A stretch of 64,000 nt of DNA from Pedobacter sp. Its GTDB lineage: Bacteria > Bacteroidota > Bacteroidia > Sphingobacteriales > Sphingobacteriaceae. Positions 1 to 7,720 of the stretch are shown in pieces. Both the position numbers and the translations under genes were made by a program. Each line of letters begins with the position of its first letter. The first letter of the stretch is position 1. Location: assembly GCA_031119475.1 (NCBI GenBank), contig JAVHXV010000002.1, positions 543,233 to 607,232 on the forward strand, written 5' to 3'. Under the pieces are notes generated by a model. That model made no database searches and was not told the origin of the DNA. It was given only the letters and a program-made list of their open reading frames with translations.

Positions 1-125
1 CAAAATGACTCCTCCATAACTGTGAGCTATCGTTTCCTTTCACCTTTCTTCTTTAATCTTTTAGTCTTTAATCTATGTTCTTTGCTCTTTTTCTTTAGTC
101 TTTGGTCTTTCCTCTCTGCTCCCAA
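1..125. repeat. T-rich short-period intergenic repeat
   Basis: This stretch is built of imperfect 7-9 bp words such as CTTTAATC, TTTAGTC, TTTGCTC and TTTGGTC. It belongs to the same word family as the runs near 5726, 54571 and 58377, some of which are on the opposite strand. No gene is visible in it. It lies beyond the 3' end of the minus-strand lipoprotein gene. Confidence 0.6.
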
Positions 126-131
126 AAAGTA

Positions 132-165
132 AAGGGCCGATACTTCTAGTGAAATATCGACCCTT
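132..165 (-). terminator. hairpin downstream of the beta-helix lipoprotein gene
   Basis: The arms 132-142 (AAGGGCCGATA) and 155-165 (TATCGACCCTT) pair over 11 bp with one G-T wobble and a 12-base loop. Read on the minus strand, the hairpin is followed by TACTTTTTGGG. It lies about 75 bases after the stop of the minus-strand gene. The T-run is interrupted, so termination is likely but not certain. Confidence 0.5.
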
Positions 166-238
166 ACCATCTAAATTAACGCTCTCGTATATATGAACAA
201 AGAGTAGGTATAAAAGGTTTTAAAAAAAGTTAATTTTT

Positions 239-1624
239 TTAATTATTCTCGTAACACCCTAATTCTGAGGGAAATAATCTTGATTTATTTGCTAAGTCAC
301 GGTTCAGGTAGGAACTGAAATATAAATCTCCAGTTAAATTTGCTCCTTTGTTCAGGACCGGACTTGAAGGGCCTAACCGGAAATCGGCCTTTTCTATACT
401 GATAAATAGTGGCGCTTGGTTAAGGATATTCCCATTGCTGTTATAGCTAGTGTTTGTGGTAGTCAGCAGGTTGTTTTTAATATCGGATGTAATAATCGAG
501 GTAGCTGTTTTCTTGTCTATACTGAATTCGTCTTTGAGCGTGCCCCAGATAATGTTGTTCACAACTGTTATGCTCAGGTTGGCCGATTGTGAGGTGCTGA
601 TGTAGTCTGAAAGATAGATAATGGGCGTTTTTCGGGCAAAGTTTGGATTATATCCAACAAAGGTATTTTGTTTAAGGTTGTAGCTTCCTCCACCAGCACC
701 ATATAACAAGTACTGGCCACAATTATAGAACAGGTTGTTAAAAGCAGTAAACGCTGCCTGATAGCCTAAAAAGCCTACCACCTCCATGTTTTTGACGATA
801 CTATTGGTCAACAGAACTTTAGGAGCCCCGTTTGTCCCTAAGGAATCGACCGTAATGCCCGTTACTCCATTTTTGATGATGGTATAATGGAGCTGGGAAT
901 CCGTACTTTCAGGGTAAAAGTGAAGTCCGTTCCATTGGCCAGACTGATCCCGGTAAAGCTTTTCAAGGCGGTCTCCGGCAAATAAGATGCTGTCTGTCCT
1001 TGTACCAATCGCATTTAGCGTCCCTTTGATGCTCATGGAAGCATTGCCATGGAAAAGGACTTTTGTGCCCGGTTCGATCGTAAGCGTTGCGTTTTTCGCT
1101 ATGGTTACTGATTTATAGATCAGATAAGGAAGTTTACTGTTCCAGGTCGTGTTGCTGGCAATGGTAGCCCCGTTCACAAAATTTGCGTTCTGACCAAATG
1201 CCACCAAAGGTATGCGCTCTTTTTTGCCATTAAAATAAAGCAGAATCGAATCTTCTACAATAAAAGGCAGGTGCTGCACAGTGGGATTAATCTGTACTTT
1301 AACGAAAATGTTCAGGGAGTCCTTTCCATTTAACTTTAAGTTATTCGCTTCGGCTGCGGCAAGTCCATTAATGTTTAAGCTAAAAGGAGAATTGACTCCT
1401 CCGCTCAATTTAATATTATCGATATGGATTGCTTTGCCATTTGGATTATAGATTTTTAGTCTTCGGCTACTAGAGCCTATGGAGGTGAACACGGTGTCGA
1501 ACAAAACACTATCGCTTGAAAAACTCAGCTTGGCCGCGGGATCAAAAGTCAATTCCTCATCTTTGTTGCAGGCGGCAAAAAGTGTGCTGATAAAAATCGC
1601 GAAAAGTAAAAGTTTAATCTTCAT
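239..1624 (-). CDS. parallel beta-helix repeat lipoprotein
   Basis: A 461-residue SPII lipoprotein of unknown function. The N-terminus is a short basic start and hydrophobic stretch ending at a lipobox (FAAC, Cys19), so it should be anchored to a membrane, possibly surface exposed. The first ~150 residues resemble a beta-sandwich. From about residue 165 on there are motifs such as LTIEPGTKVLF, ASMSIKGTLNAIG and SILFAGDR, which are typical rungs of right-handed parallel beta-helices found in many Bacteroidota surface proteins. No catalytic residues can be assigned. It starts 2 bases after the comF stop on the same strand, so the two genes are probably cotranscribed although their functions appear unrelated. 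The start is fixed by the signal peptide. Confidence 0.85.
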   Translation of the reverse strand: MKIKLLLFAIFISTLFAACNKDEELTFDPAAKLSFSSDSVLFDTVFTSIGSSSRRLKIYNPNGKAIHIDNIKLSGGVNSPFSLNINGLAAAEANNLKLNGKDSLNIFVKVQINPTVQHLPFIVEDSILLYFNGKKERIPLVAFGQNANFVNGATIASNTTWNSKLPYLIYKSVTIAKNATLTIEPGTKVLFHGNASMSIKGTLNAIGTRTDSILFAGDRLEKLYRDQSGQWNGLHFYPESTDSQLHYTIIKNGVTGITVDSLGTNGAPKVLLTNSIVKNMEVVGFLGYQAAFTAFNNLFYNCGQYLLYGAGGGSYNLKQNTFVGYNPNFARKTPIIYLSDYISTSQSANLSITVVNNIIWGTLKDEFSIDKKTATSIITSDIKNNLLTTTNTSYNSNGNILNQAPLFISIEKADFRLGPSSPVLNKGANLTGDLYFSSYLNRDLANKSRLFPSELGCYENN

Positions 1625-1626
1625 GC

Positions 1627-2325
1627 CTATTCTGCAAAAGCAACCGCCGCAATGCTTAATTTTTTAATCGGTGAATTTAACAGAACCTGACCACAGGCCT
1701 CAAGTGTTGCTCCCGTGGTGACCACGTCGTCAACCAGCAATATGTGTAGATCTTGCATCTGCTCAGCTTTTGATAGGCTGAAAATATCCCGCATGTTTTC
1801 ATAACGATAATAACGTGATTTTTTTGTTTGTGTTGCCGATGCCTTCAATCGTCGCAGATGAAGCGTGCTAAAGGGAATATTCATTTCTTCGGCCATGCCT
1901 TTGGCAATGTACTCACTTTGATTATAGCCACGTAGTTTCTGCTTTTTGGGATGTAACGGCACTGGGATAATCAGATCCACATCCTGATATTGCTCACTCT
2001 GTTTCAATCGCTCAGCCAATAATTGCCCAAGCTTGATGCCTACAGCTGTTCTGCCCTTATATTTTAAGTGGTGCACCAGGTGCTGCACTTTCGTCCCTTT
2101 TTTAAAATAGAGCATGGCCATTGCTGCATGGAGGGGAAGCCGGCCCCAGAATTGCCTGGCCACCCGATTATCCTGATGCAGGTGATAATCTGTATAGGGC
2201 AGGTCGAATAAGCAATGCAGACAGATGTCGCCCTCACCGTGATGGAGACCAGTTCCACAGGCGGGGCACAGCTCTGGAAAGAGCAGAGCGACAAAATCCA
2301 ACATCAAGCGCTGCAAGGCATTCAT
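1627..2325 (-). CDS. comF: ComF family protein (phosphoribosyltransferase-like)
   Basis: A 232-residue ComF homologue. Two CxxC pairs (Cys20/23 and Cys35/38) form the N-terminal zinc finger. The C-terminal half is a type I phosphoribosyltransferase fold with the PRPP loop VDDVVTTGAT at about residues 198-207. ComF proteins are needed for DNA uptake in some naturally transformable bacteria and also occur in many organisms not known to be competent, so the role here is inferred from family only. Length is normal for the family. It is followed 2 bases later by the beta-helix lipoprotein gene on the same strand. Confidence 0.9.
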   Translation of the reverse strand: MNALQRLMLDFVALLFPELCPACGTGLHHGEGDICLHCLFDLPYTDYHLHQDNRVARQFWGRLPLHAAMAMLYFKKGTKVQHLVHHLKYKGRTAVGIKLGQLLAERLKQSEQYQDVDLIIPVPLHPKKQKLRGYNQSEYIAKGMAEEMNIPFSTLHLRRLKASATQTKKSRYYRYENMRDIFSLSKAEQMQDLHILLVDDVVTTGATLEACGQVLLNSPIKKLSIAAVAFAE

Positions 2326-2455
2326 GTTCTAATTTAACAAAATAACAAGTAAGTTAGATGGAAAAATTTGAGATTTAACCTCTGGTTAGGAAATGTAATT
2401 TTCTATGAAAAGAGTTTGATGTAGAGTTGTTGAGTCGTTTAGGTGCTGACAAAAA

Positions 2456-3502
2456 CTAACTTTCCTTAACTGCCAGCTGTCCGCAGGCGGCATCGATATC
2501 TTTTCCACGGCTACGCCTGATGTTGGTGTTGATCCCATTGTTGCGCAGATAGGTTGCAAAGGCATCGATCTTATCGCCTTCGGCATTGATGAAATCGGCA
2601 AATTGTATTGGATTATACTCAATCAGGTTCACTTTACAAGGTACATGCCTGCAGAATTTAGCCAATTCCATGGCATCCTGAATTTCATCATTGAAGTTAT
2701 TGAAGACAATATATTCGTAGGTGACCGGATTTTTCGTCTTTTGAAAATAATATTTTAGGGCTTCTGCCAAGGCCTTTAAGGAATTATGCTCCGTAATGGG
2801 CATAATTTCATGCCGCTTTTCATCATTCGCTGCATGTAAGGAAAGGGCTAAATTGAACTTTACACCATCATCCCCCAATTTCTTGATCATTTTGGCAATT
2901 CCCGCCGTAGAAACCGTAATCCGCTTGTACGACATGTTCAGGCCATCTGGAGCCGTAATCCGTTCAATCGATTTTAGCACATTTGCATAGTTGAGCAACG
3001 GTTCGCCCATGCCCATATACACAATATTGGTCAGCGGAATGCGGTAATTTTCTTTCGCCTGTTGATCGATCAGCACCACCTGGTCATAGATTTCATCTGC
3101 ATTAAGGTTGCGTTTGCGGTCCATATAGCCTGTTGCACAAAATTTGCAGGTCAGGCTACAGCCCACTTGTGAACTCACACAGGCAGTCATTCTTTCGTCG
3201 GTCGGGATCAGCACGCCCTCCACAATATTACCATCGTGCAATCGAAAGGCATTTTTGATGGTATGGTCATTGCTAAACTGCGCATTGCTGATGGATACGG
3301 CATTGATGCGGAATTGTTCATCCAGTTTCTTGCGGAGTTCCTTCGATAGGTTGCTCATCTGCTCAAAACTTCGCACTGATTTCTCCCATAACCATTGATA
3401 GACCTGCTTGGCCCGGTAGGCAGGCTCATTCATCGCCACAAAATGCTGCTGCAAAGCAACTAAATCTAACGACCGGATATCAATTTTTGAAGAATTGGGC
3501 AT
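2456..3502 (-). CDS. rlmN: dual-specificity 23S rRNA/tRNA adenine-C2 methyltransferase RlmN
   Basis: Radical SAM enzyme, 348 residues, that methylates C2 of A2503 in 23S rRNA and A37 in some tRNAs. The 4Fe-4S/SAM motif CSLTCKFC has its cysteines at residues 115, 119 and 122. The motif MGMGEPLLN lies in the SAM-binding region, and the methyl-carrier cysteine expected near the C-terminus is Cys340 (AACGQL). The N-terminal region from IDIRSLDL aligns with the RlmN accessory domain, so the ATG at 3502 is needed and cannot be moved far downstream. A perfect TATCTTTG promoter box lies only 5 bases upstream of this ATG, which predicts an mRNA with almost no leader. Confidence 0.96.
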   Translation of the reverse strand: MPNSSKIDIRSLDLVALQQHFVAMNEPAYRAKQVYQWLWEKSVRSFEQMSNLSKELRKKLDEQFRINAVSISNAQFSNDHTIKNAFRLHDGNIVEGVLIPTDERMTACVSSQVGCSLTCKFCATGYMDRKRNLNADEIYDQVVLIDQQAKENYRIPLTNIVYMGMGEPLLNYANVLKSIERITAPDGLNMSYKRITVSTAGIAKMIKKLGDDGVKFNLALSLHAANDEKRHEIMPITEHNSLKALAEALKYYFQKTKNPVTYEYIVFNNFNDEIQDAMELAKFCRHVPCKVNLIEYNPIQFADFINAEGDKIDAFATYLRNNGINTNIRRSRGKDIDAACGQLAVKES

Positions 3503-3507
3503 GGGGG

Positions 3508-3515
3508 CAAAGATA
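3508..3515 (-). promoter_or_regulatory. TATCTTTG -7 promoter box of rlmN
   Basis: On the minus strand this is TATCTTTG, a perfect match to the Bacteroidota -7 element TAnnTTTG, followed by CCCCC and the ATG. No clear TTG was found at the expected -33 distance. Transcription would start at or within 1-2 bases of the start codon. Confidence 0.5.
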
Positions 3516-3523
3516 CGAAGTTT

Positions 3524-3558
3524 TGGTTAACTGTTGAATTGGTTAAGCGGTTAACTGC
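3524..3558. repeat. left inverted-repeat block beside the four-helix gene
   Basis: Made of alternating units GGTTAACTGTTGAATT and GGTTAAGC. A 22-base segment is repeated exactly, in inverse orientation, at 4074-4106. The block includes the stop codon of the four-helix gene and reaches the upstream region of rlmN. Similar TTAACCAATTAACC words occur at 32905-32985. Confidence 0.7.
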
Positions 3559-3925
3559 CAAGGTTACCCTTTAAAATAGATTTTCTTAGGGCATTCAACT
3601 TATTTGAGAGCTCATCAACCCATAACCTGAGCAACGTATATTCTTGTTGATCGATATATCCTAAATCATAAGCGCCTATAATGTGGTTAAGTGTTTCAAT
3701 CGTACTGGAATATGACATCGTAATAAAATGGGCTTTATCTTTGCTCGTTATTCGTGCCGAACCCTCAGCAATACAATCAGCAATGCTGCTCGAAGAGCGC
3801 TTGATCTGACTTGCCAAGCCAAAAACTTCCTCTTTCGGAAACTTTTTTACAAGCTGATAAATTTCTTTCCTAAATAGCCGTGCTCTTTGCCAAGTATCTA
3901 ATTTTTCAAATGAATAGTTGTGCAT
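3551..3925 (-). CDS. four helix bundle protein (S23/IVS-encoded family)
   Basis: A 124-residue, all-helical protein of the four-helix-bundle family known as 23S rRNA intervening-sequence or S23 proteins (related in fold to the Avd accessory protein of diversity-generating retroelements). Visible family features are the N-terminal FEKLDTWQRAR-type motif, LASQIKRSSSSIADCIAEGSAR and YSSTIETLNHI. The biochemical function of free-standing copies is unknown. No rRNA is nearby, so this is not an intervening sequence in an rRNA gene. The gene is bracketed by inverted copies of a repeat (3524-3558 and 4074-4106), and its last codons lie in the left copy, which suggests it may travel as a small cassette. 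Confidence 0.85.
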   Translation of the reverse strand: MHNYSFEKLDTWQRARLFRKEIYQLVKKFPKEEVFGLASQIKRSSSSIADCIAEGSARITSKDKAHFITMSYSSTIETLNHIIGAYDLGYIDQQEYTLLRLWVDELSNKLNALRKSILKGNLGS

Positions 3926-4073
3926 ACGTTATGAATAAGATTAAAAGCGATGATAAGAATTATTGTTGTAAATAGCTGATTTTTAGCTAATTATTGTTTA
4001 TAGATTAAGATGGTTTAACTAACATGTGCTTTATTTTATTCTGAAGCTAATTTTCCAGTGTAAGGCCCCACAA

Positions 4074-4106
4074 TTAACCAATTCAACAGTTAACCGCTTA
4101 ACCAAT
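4074..4106. repeat. right inverted-repeat block beside the four-helix gene
   Basis: This is the inverse-orientation partner of 3524-3558. It carries the same two units in circularly permuted order, with 22-base and 20-base exact matches. It ends about 11 bases before the TATCTTTG box of the pseudouridine synthase gene. Confidence 0.7.
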
Positions 4107-4116
4107 CAATAAATGC

Positions 4117-4124
4117 TATCTTTG
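4117..4124 (+). promoter_or_regulatory. TATCTTTG -7 promoter box
   Basis: Perfect TAnnTTTG element 16 bases upstream of the ATG of the RluF-type gene, which gives a predicted leader of about 10 bases. No good -33 TTG was found; that position is occupied by the TTAACCGCTTAACC repeat. Confidence 0.55.
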
Positions 4125-4140
4125 CATAAAAAACACTTCT

Positions 4141-5109
4141 ATGGCCGATTTAGCAACACGATTGAACAAGTATATTAGCGAAAGTGGTTTATGTTCCAGA
4201 AGGGCGGCTGATCGGTATATCGAACTTGGGCAGGTATTGATCAATGGACGCAAGGCGAAAGTTGGCGATAAGGTCTATTTTGGCGATCTGGTGAGCGTAA
4301 ATGGCAACATGATCGAGCCAAAACAGGTGGAAAATTCAATTTTGCTTGCCTACAATAAGCCCGTGGGCATTACCACCACATCTGAGGGAAGCGTAAAGGG
4401 AAATATTGTGGATCACGTTAACCATAGCGAAAGGGTATTCCCAATAGGAAGGCTCGATAAAGACTCCCAAGGACTGATTTTCCTCACCAATAATGGCGAC
4501 CTGGTCAATAAGATCTTGAGGGCCGGAAACAACCACGAGAAAGAATACTTGGTTACTGTTAATAAGCCGATTACAGATCAGTTTATCGAAGGAATGGCCA
4601 AAGGTGTTCCCATTTTGGGCGTCATGACCAAGAAGTGCAAGGTAACCAAAGAAAGTCCGCTTATTTTTAAGATTATCCTTATACAAGGGCTGAACCGGCA
4701 GATCCGCAGGATGTGCGAATATTTCGGATATGAAGTGGTGAAGCTCGAAAGAACAAGGATCATGAACATTACCCTTAAAGGTCTGCCAGTGGGCGATTGG
4801 AGGGAACTTACAACAGAAGAACAAGAAGCAATCAATAAGCTGGTGGCCAAGTCACGCTCTGAGGCGCCAGTTGCGCCACAAAAGACGGCCAAAAAAACTG
4901 CTCCAGAAAAACCCGCCCAGCGCTATGCCAAAAGCAAGACGCCCGTTCAAAAAAACAAAGACGAGCGTCGGAGCGCACCGGGCCCAAAACAGCAGTCCAA
5001 TACCAACGATTGGTTTAAGAATAATGGCCCGAGCAGGCGCTCAAGCAGGCCTTCAAATGGAAAATCGGGCACTCCGGGTGCAAAAGTCAGAAGTCCGAAA
5101 CGAAAATAG
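4141..5109 (+). CDS. rluF: RluF-type 23S rRNA pseudouridine synthase with basic tail
   Basis: A pseudouridine synthase of the RsuA/RluB/RluE/RluF family, 322 residues. Residues 1-60 form an S4 RNA-binding domain ([21 protein letters not shown]). The catalytic motif [10 protein letters not shown] places the essential Asp at 106. The sequence [17 protein letters not shown] and the overall arrangement fit RluF, which acts at U2604 of 23S rRNA, better than RsuA, but the exact target is inferred. After about residue 235 there is a Lys/Ala/Pro/Ser/Arg-rich, probably disordered tail of roughly 85 residues. Such tails are common in Bacteroidota pseudouridine synthases and may bind RNA. A good promoter box precedes it. 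Confidence 0.9.
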   Translation: MADLATRLNKYISESGLCSRRAADRYIELGQVLINGRKAKVGDKVYFGDLVSVNGNMIEPKQVENSILLAYNKPVGITTTSEGSVKGNIVDHVNHSERVFPIGRLDKDSQGLIFLTNNGDLVNKILRAGNNHEKEYLVTVNKPITDQFIEGMAKGVPILGVMTKKCKVTKESPLIFKIILIQGLNRQIRRMCEYFGYEVVKLERTRIMNITLKGLPVGDWRELTTEEQEAINKLVAKSRSEAPVAPQKTAKKTAPEKPAQRYAKSKTPVQKNKDERRSAPGPKQQSNTNDWFKNNGPSRRSSRPSNGKSGTPGAKVRSPKRK

Positions 5110-5147
5110 TTAGCCCTGATGCGCAGGCACGCACCAGGACATTTCAC

Positions 5148-5645
5148 CTAAAAATTCATATCGTCGGCACTTGGCCCATAAGTGCCAGGGATCGGAATAT
5201 CGAGCAAGCGCAGATAAACACCCAATTGTGCCCTATGGTGCGTAACCTGGCTCATCGAAACCCTGATGATCTCATATTTGCTCATGTCGGCATGGATCTG
5301 CTCTCCGGTGCGCAACACCCATCTCCCAGTTAGGTCTTCCTCCTTGGCACCGTTCAGGCTATTCATGCCCGAGGCAAAACTCTCTTCAAATATGTCCAGT
5401 AGCTGTGCAGAAGTAGCCACAGTTTTCGGTTCATAGGGCGCAGCGGCAAAATCCAATTCCGCCGTGTCAAGTCCCAACGTAATCCAGCTTGGTAACTCGG
5501 CAATATGGGTAGACAATGCGCCCATCTTCATGCTCTTTTCGTGCGGTGCCCAATCCAATTTGTCCATTGGCACCAAAGCCAACATTTTTCGGGTCACTTT
5601 GGATTCCTGCTCCAGTTCATTTTTTAATAATTCTAGAATTTTCAT
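5148..5645 (-). CDS. DinB family protein
   Basis: A helical-bundle protein of the DinB/YfiT superfamily, about 165 residues. Conserved segments are LSTHIAELPSW and VTHHRAQLGVYLRLLDIPIPGTYGPSAD; their histidines are the usual metal ligands of the fold. Many members are thiol-S-transferases or related enzymes, but no substrate can be assigned. The reading frame is open 12 codons further upstream (to 5681), but homologues of this type begin at the MKILELL methionine, so the start at 5645 is preferred. It lies on the same strand downstream of a YafY/WYL regulator, a pairing often seen in Bacteroidota, which suggests the regulator controls it. Confidence 0.85.
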   Translation of the reverse strand: MKILELLKNELEQESKVTRKMLALVPMDKLDWAPHEKSMKMGALSTHIAELPSWITLGLDTAELDFAAAPYEPKTVATSAQLLDIFEESFASGMNSLNGAKEEDLTGRWVLRTGEQIHADMSKYEIIRVSMSQVTHHRAQLGVYLRLLDIPIPGTYGPSADDMNF

Positions 5646-5725
5646 TGCTTTAAAGGGTTTAAATGTTTCTGTTTGATGCAAAGAAAATACAGGCTACTGA
5701 CAACCCTATGGCAGGCCCTTTAAAA

Positions 5726-5777
5726 AAAAAGCAAAGAGTAAAGAGCATAGAGCAAGGAGCAAAAAAGAAAGAGAGCG
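5726..5777. repeat. GAGCAAAGAGTAAAG-type short-period repeat
   Basis: A purine-rich run of imperfect 7-8 bp words (GCAAAGAGTAAAGAGCATAG and similar). It lies between the DinB gene and the YafY regulator gene, both on the minus strand. The same words occur at 54571-54625 and 58377-58420, and their complement at 1-120 and 54661-54729. Confidence 0.6.
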
Positions 5778-5781
5778 GCAA

Positions 5782-6471
5782 TTAATAATTAACGGGTAGG
5801 TACATCATGTAATCGTCTACGGTGATGTGGTCTGTTTTTTTGAAGGGAAGGCCTAGATTTTTAATGTCAAGGATCTGGTTCACCTTGAAATCGCGATAGG
5901 CGTTTCGCAAATGGCACCAGCCGATGAGATGCCAACTGAACGCATAAAAAATCAATCCGATGGGCTCAAGCTCCCTTTTGCTTACCTCTTCTTTATTGTT
6001 TTTATAGGAAATTTGTATGAGCAGCTTTGCCGAAATTGCATTTTGCAGCGCAGAGAGGTACTCAAAATCGTTCTTCATCCGATGCGGAAGCTGTAGTCTG
6101 ATCTGCTCGTTCAGCGAGTCCAGCTTTTCCTTCTGACTGCTTTTGAGCACCGCCTTTACCTTATTGAGTGCCGAAGTATAATGCTGTAGGATGGATTGGT
6201 CTGCAAATCCGCCCAAAAATTTTTCCATGAGGAGCAATGCATTTGCCTCTTCAGATTTAAAGGAAATAGGGGGCAAAAAATAACCCGGTACAATACAATA
6301 TCCTTTGTTGGGCTCAAAACTTAACGGAATGCCCTGCTCACCGAGCGCCTTCATGTCACGATATACCGTACGGATGCTGATGCCAAACTGCCCCGCAATA
6401 TGGTCAGCCATGATGTATTTCCTCGATTGCAACAAGACTAAAATCCCGAAAAGTCGATCAATGCGGTTCAT
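5782..6471 (-). CDS. YafY family transcriptional regulator (HTH + WYL)
   Basis: A 229-residue DNA-binding regulator. Residues 1-60 form an HTH_11-type winged helix (RLFGILVLLQSRKYIMADHI, then a recognition-helix region with SIRTVYRDMKAL). The second half is a WYL domain (about 135-215: ISYKNNKEEVSKRELEPIGL and FSWHLIGWCHLRNAYRDFKV), which in this family senses a ligand, often a nucleotide or nucleic acid. It is probably cotranscribed with the DinB gene downstream. The 76-base gap to the divergent amidohydrolase gene contains an imperfect inverted repeat that could be its operator, but this is inference. Confidence 0.92.
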   Translation of the reverse strand: MNRIDRLFGILVLLQSRKYIMADHIAGQFGISIRTVYRDMKALGEQGIPLSFEPNKGYCIVPGYFLPPISFKSEEANALLLMEKFLGGFADQSILQHYTSALNKVKAVLKSSQKEKLDSLNEQIRLQLPHRMKNDFEYLSALQNAISAKLLIQISYKNNKEEVSKRELEPIGLIFYAFSWHLIGWCHLRNAYRDFKVNQILDIKNLGLPFKKTDHITVDDYMMYLPVNY

Positions 6472-6479
6472 GGATTAAC

Positions 6480-6530
6480 AATTAACTAATTAGCCATTTC
6501 CCTAATTATGGATTGGCAAATTAGCTAATT
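6480..6530. promoter_or_regulatory. imperfect inverted repeat between divergent genes
   Basis: AATTAACTAATTAGCCAT (from 6480) and ATTGGCAAATTAGCTAATT (to 6530) form an inverted repeat with about 17 of 22 positions matching. It fills most of the gap between the YafY regulator and the amidohydrolase. It may be an operator. The same AATTAGCTAATT words at 17112 and 45370 suggest it may instead be a member of a dispersed repeat family. Confidence 0.35.
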
Positions 6531-6547
6531 ATGACTTAATTTGTGAA

Positions 6548-7717
6548 ATGCTAAGATACATTTCTGCAGATCGGATCTATCCAGTCGAAAGGCCTTCAAT
6601 TGACCACGGGGTGATTGCCCTCACAGCTGATGGAACCATACAGGCCATACTTACACCGCAGGAAGCCCAAGATCAGGAGATAACGGCAATCGAACATTAC
6701 CCCGGTGTAATCGTTCCGGGATTTGTGAATACCCATTGCCATTTGGAATTGTCGCACCTGCTTGGGCAGATCCAGGAAAAAACCGGACTGACCGAATTCA
6801 TCAAAGGTATTTTGGCCCTGCGCGAACAGCCAGTGGAGGACATCGTTTCCGCAATGGAGAAGGCCGATCAGGAAATGTACGACAATGGGATCGTGGCAGT
6901 TGGGGATATCTCCAATAAGCTGATTTCGAAAGAGATTAAATTAAAGAGCAAAATCTATTATCACACCTTTGTAGAGGTCTTTGGCTTTAATGCGCCTGCC
7001 GAAAAGACCATAGTTTCCGGAATTGAACTAAAACTGGCTTTTGCGCCGCTCAAGGCCTCTATTGTTCCCCATGCGCCTTATTCGGTATCGTCGGCCCTGT
7101 TTCAAAAAATTGCGGAAGTGAATGGGGCAACTGATCCCATTAGCATCCATAATCAGGAAACGCAGGGAGAAAATGAGCTTTTTGAGCTAGGGACAGGCCG
7201 CTTTGCCGATTTTTTTGCCGAACTGGGAATTGCCCAAAGTGAAGCCCATGGTCAAGGGAAAAATGCATTGGCCTATCATCTCCCACAGCTATCCAGACAG
7301 GCGAATACTTTACTGGTACACAATACGTTCACCAGTAAAAGCGATCTGGAAAATTCCAAGAAAATCCATCAACAGGTATTTTGGTGCCTCTGTCCCAACG
7401 CCAATCTCTACATTGAAGATACCTTGCCGAATGTAGCGTTTTTTGCTGCAGAAGGGCTGAAGGTTACGCTAGGTACGGATAGTTTGGCGAGTAACCATCA
7501 ATTGAATATTTTAGCTGAAATGAAAACCTTGCAGGATCAAAAGCAAATTCCATTTGATACCTTATTGGAATGGGCTACCCGCAATGGCGCCGAGTTTTTG
7601 GGCATCGCCACAACTTATGGCAGCCTAACACCAGGAAAAAGGCCGGGCATACTGCTATTGAACTTATCTGATGGAGATACCATCCCAGAAAATGCGGCCA
7701 TACAACGTTTATTTTAG
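6548..7717 (+). CDS. amidohydrolase family protein (deaminase-like)
   Basis: A 389-residue metal-dependent hydrolase of the amidohydrolase superfamily, subgroup of cyclic deaminases (guanine deaminase, chlorohydrolase, aminodeoxyfutalosine deaminase). Metal ligands visible are His63 and His65 (NTHCHLELSH), His175 (VPHAPYS), a further His201, and Asp311 (LGTDSLASN). The C-terminal GSLTPGKRPGILLLN is the usual composite-domain ending. The substrate cannot be read from sequence; aminodeoxyfutalosine or an adenosine derivative is possible. Its stop is 3 bases before the next gene, so it is the first gene of a plus-strand run. Confidence 0.88.
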   Translation: MLRYISADRIYPVERPSIDHGVIALTADGTIQAILTPQEAQDQEITAIEHYPGVIVPGFVNTHCHLELSHLLGQIQEKTGLTEFIKGILALREQPVEDIVSAMEKADQEMYDNGIVAVGDISNKLISKEIKLKSKIYYHTFVEVFGFNAPAEKTIVSGIELKLAFAPLKASIVPHAPYSVSSALFQKIAEVNGATDPISIHNQETQGENELFELGTGRFADFFAELGIAQSEAHGQGKNALAYHLPQLSRQANTLLVHNTFTSKSDLENSKKIHQQVFWCLCPNANLYIEDTLPNVAFFAAEGLKVTLGTDSLASNHQLNILAEMKTLQDQKQIPFDTLLEWATRNGAEFLGIATTYGSLTPGKRPGILLLNLSDGDTIPENAAIQRLF

Positions 7718-7720
7718 GAC

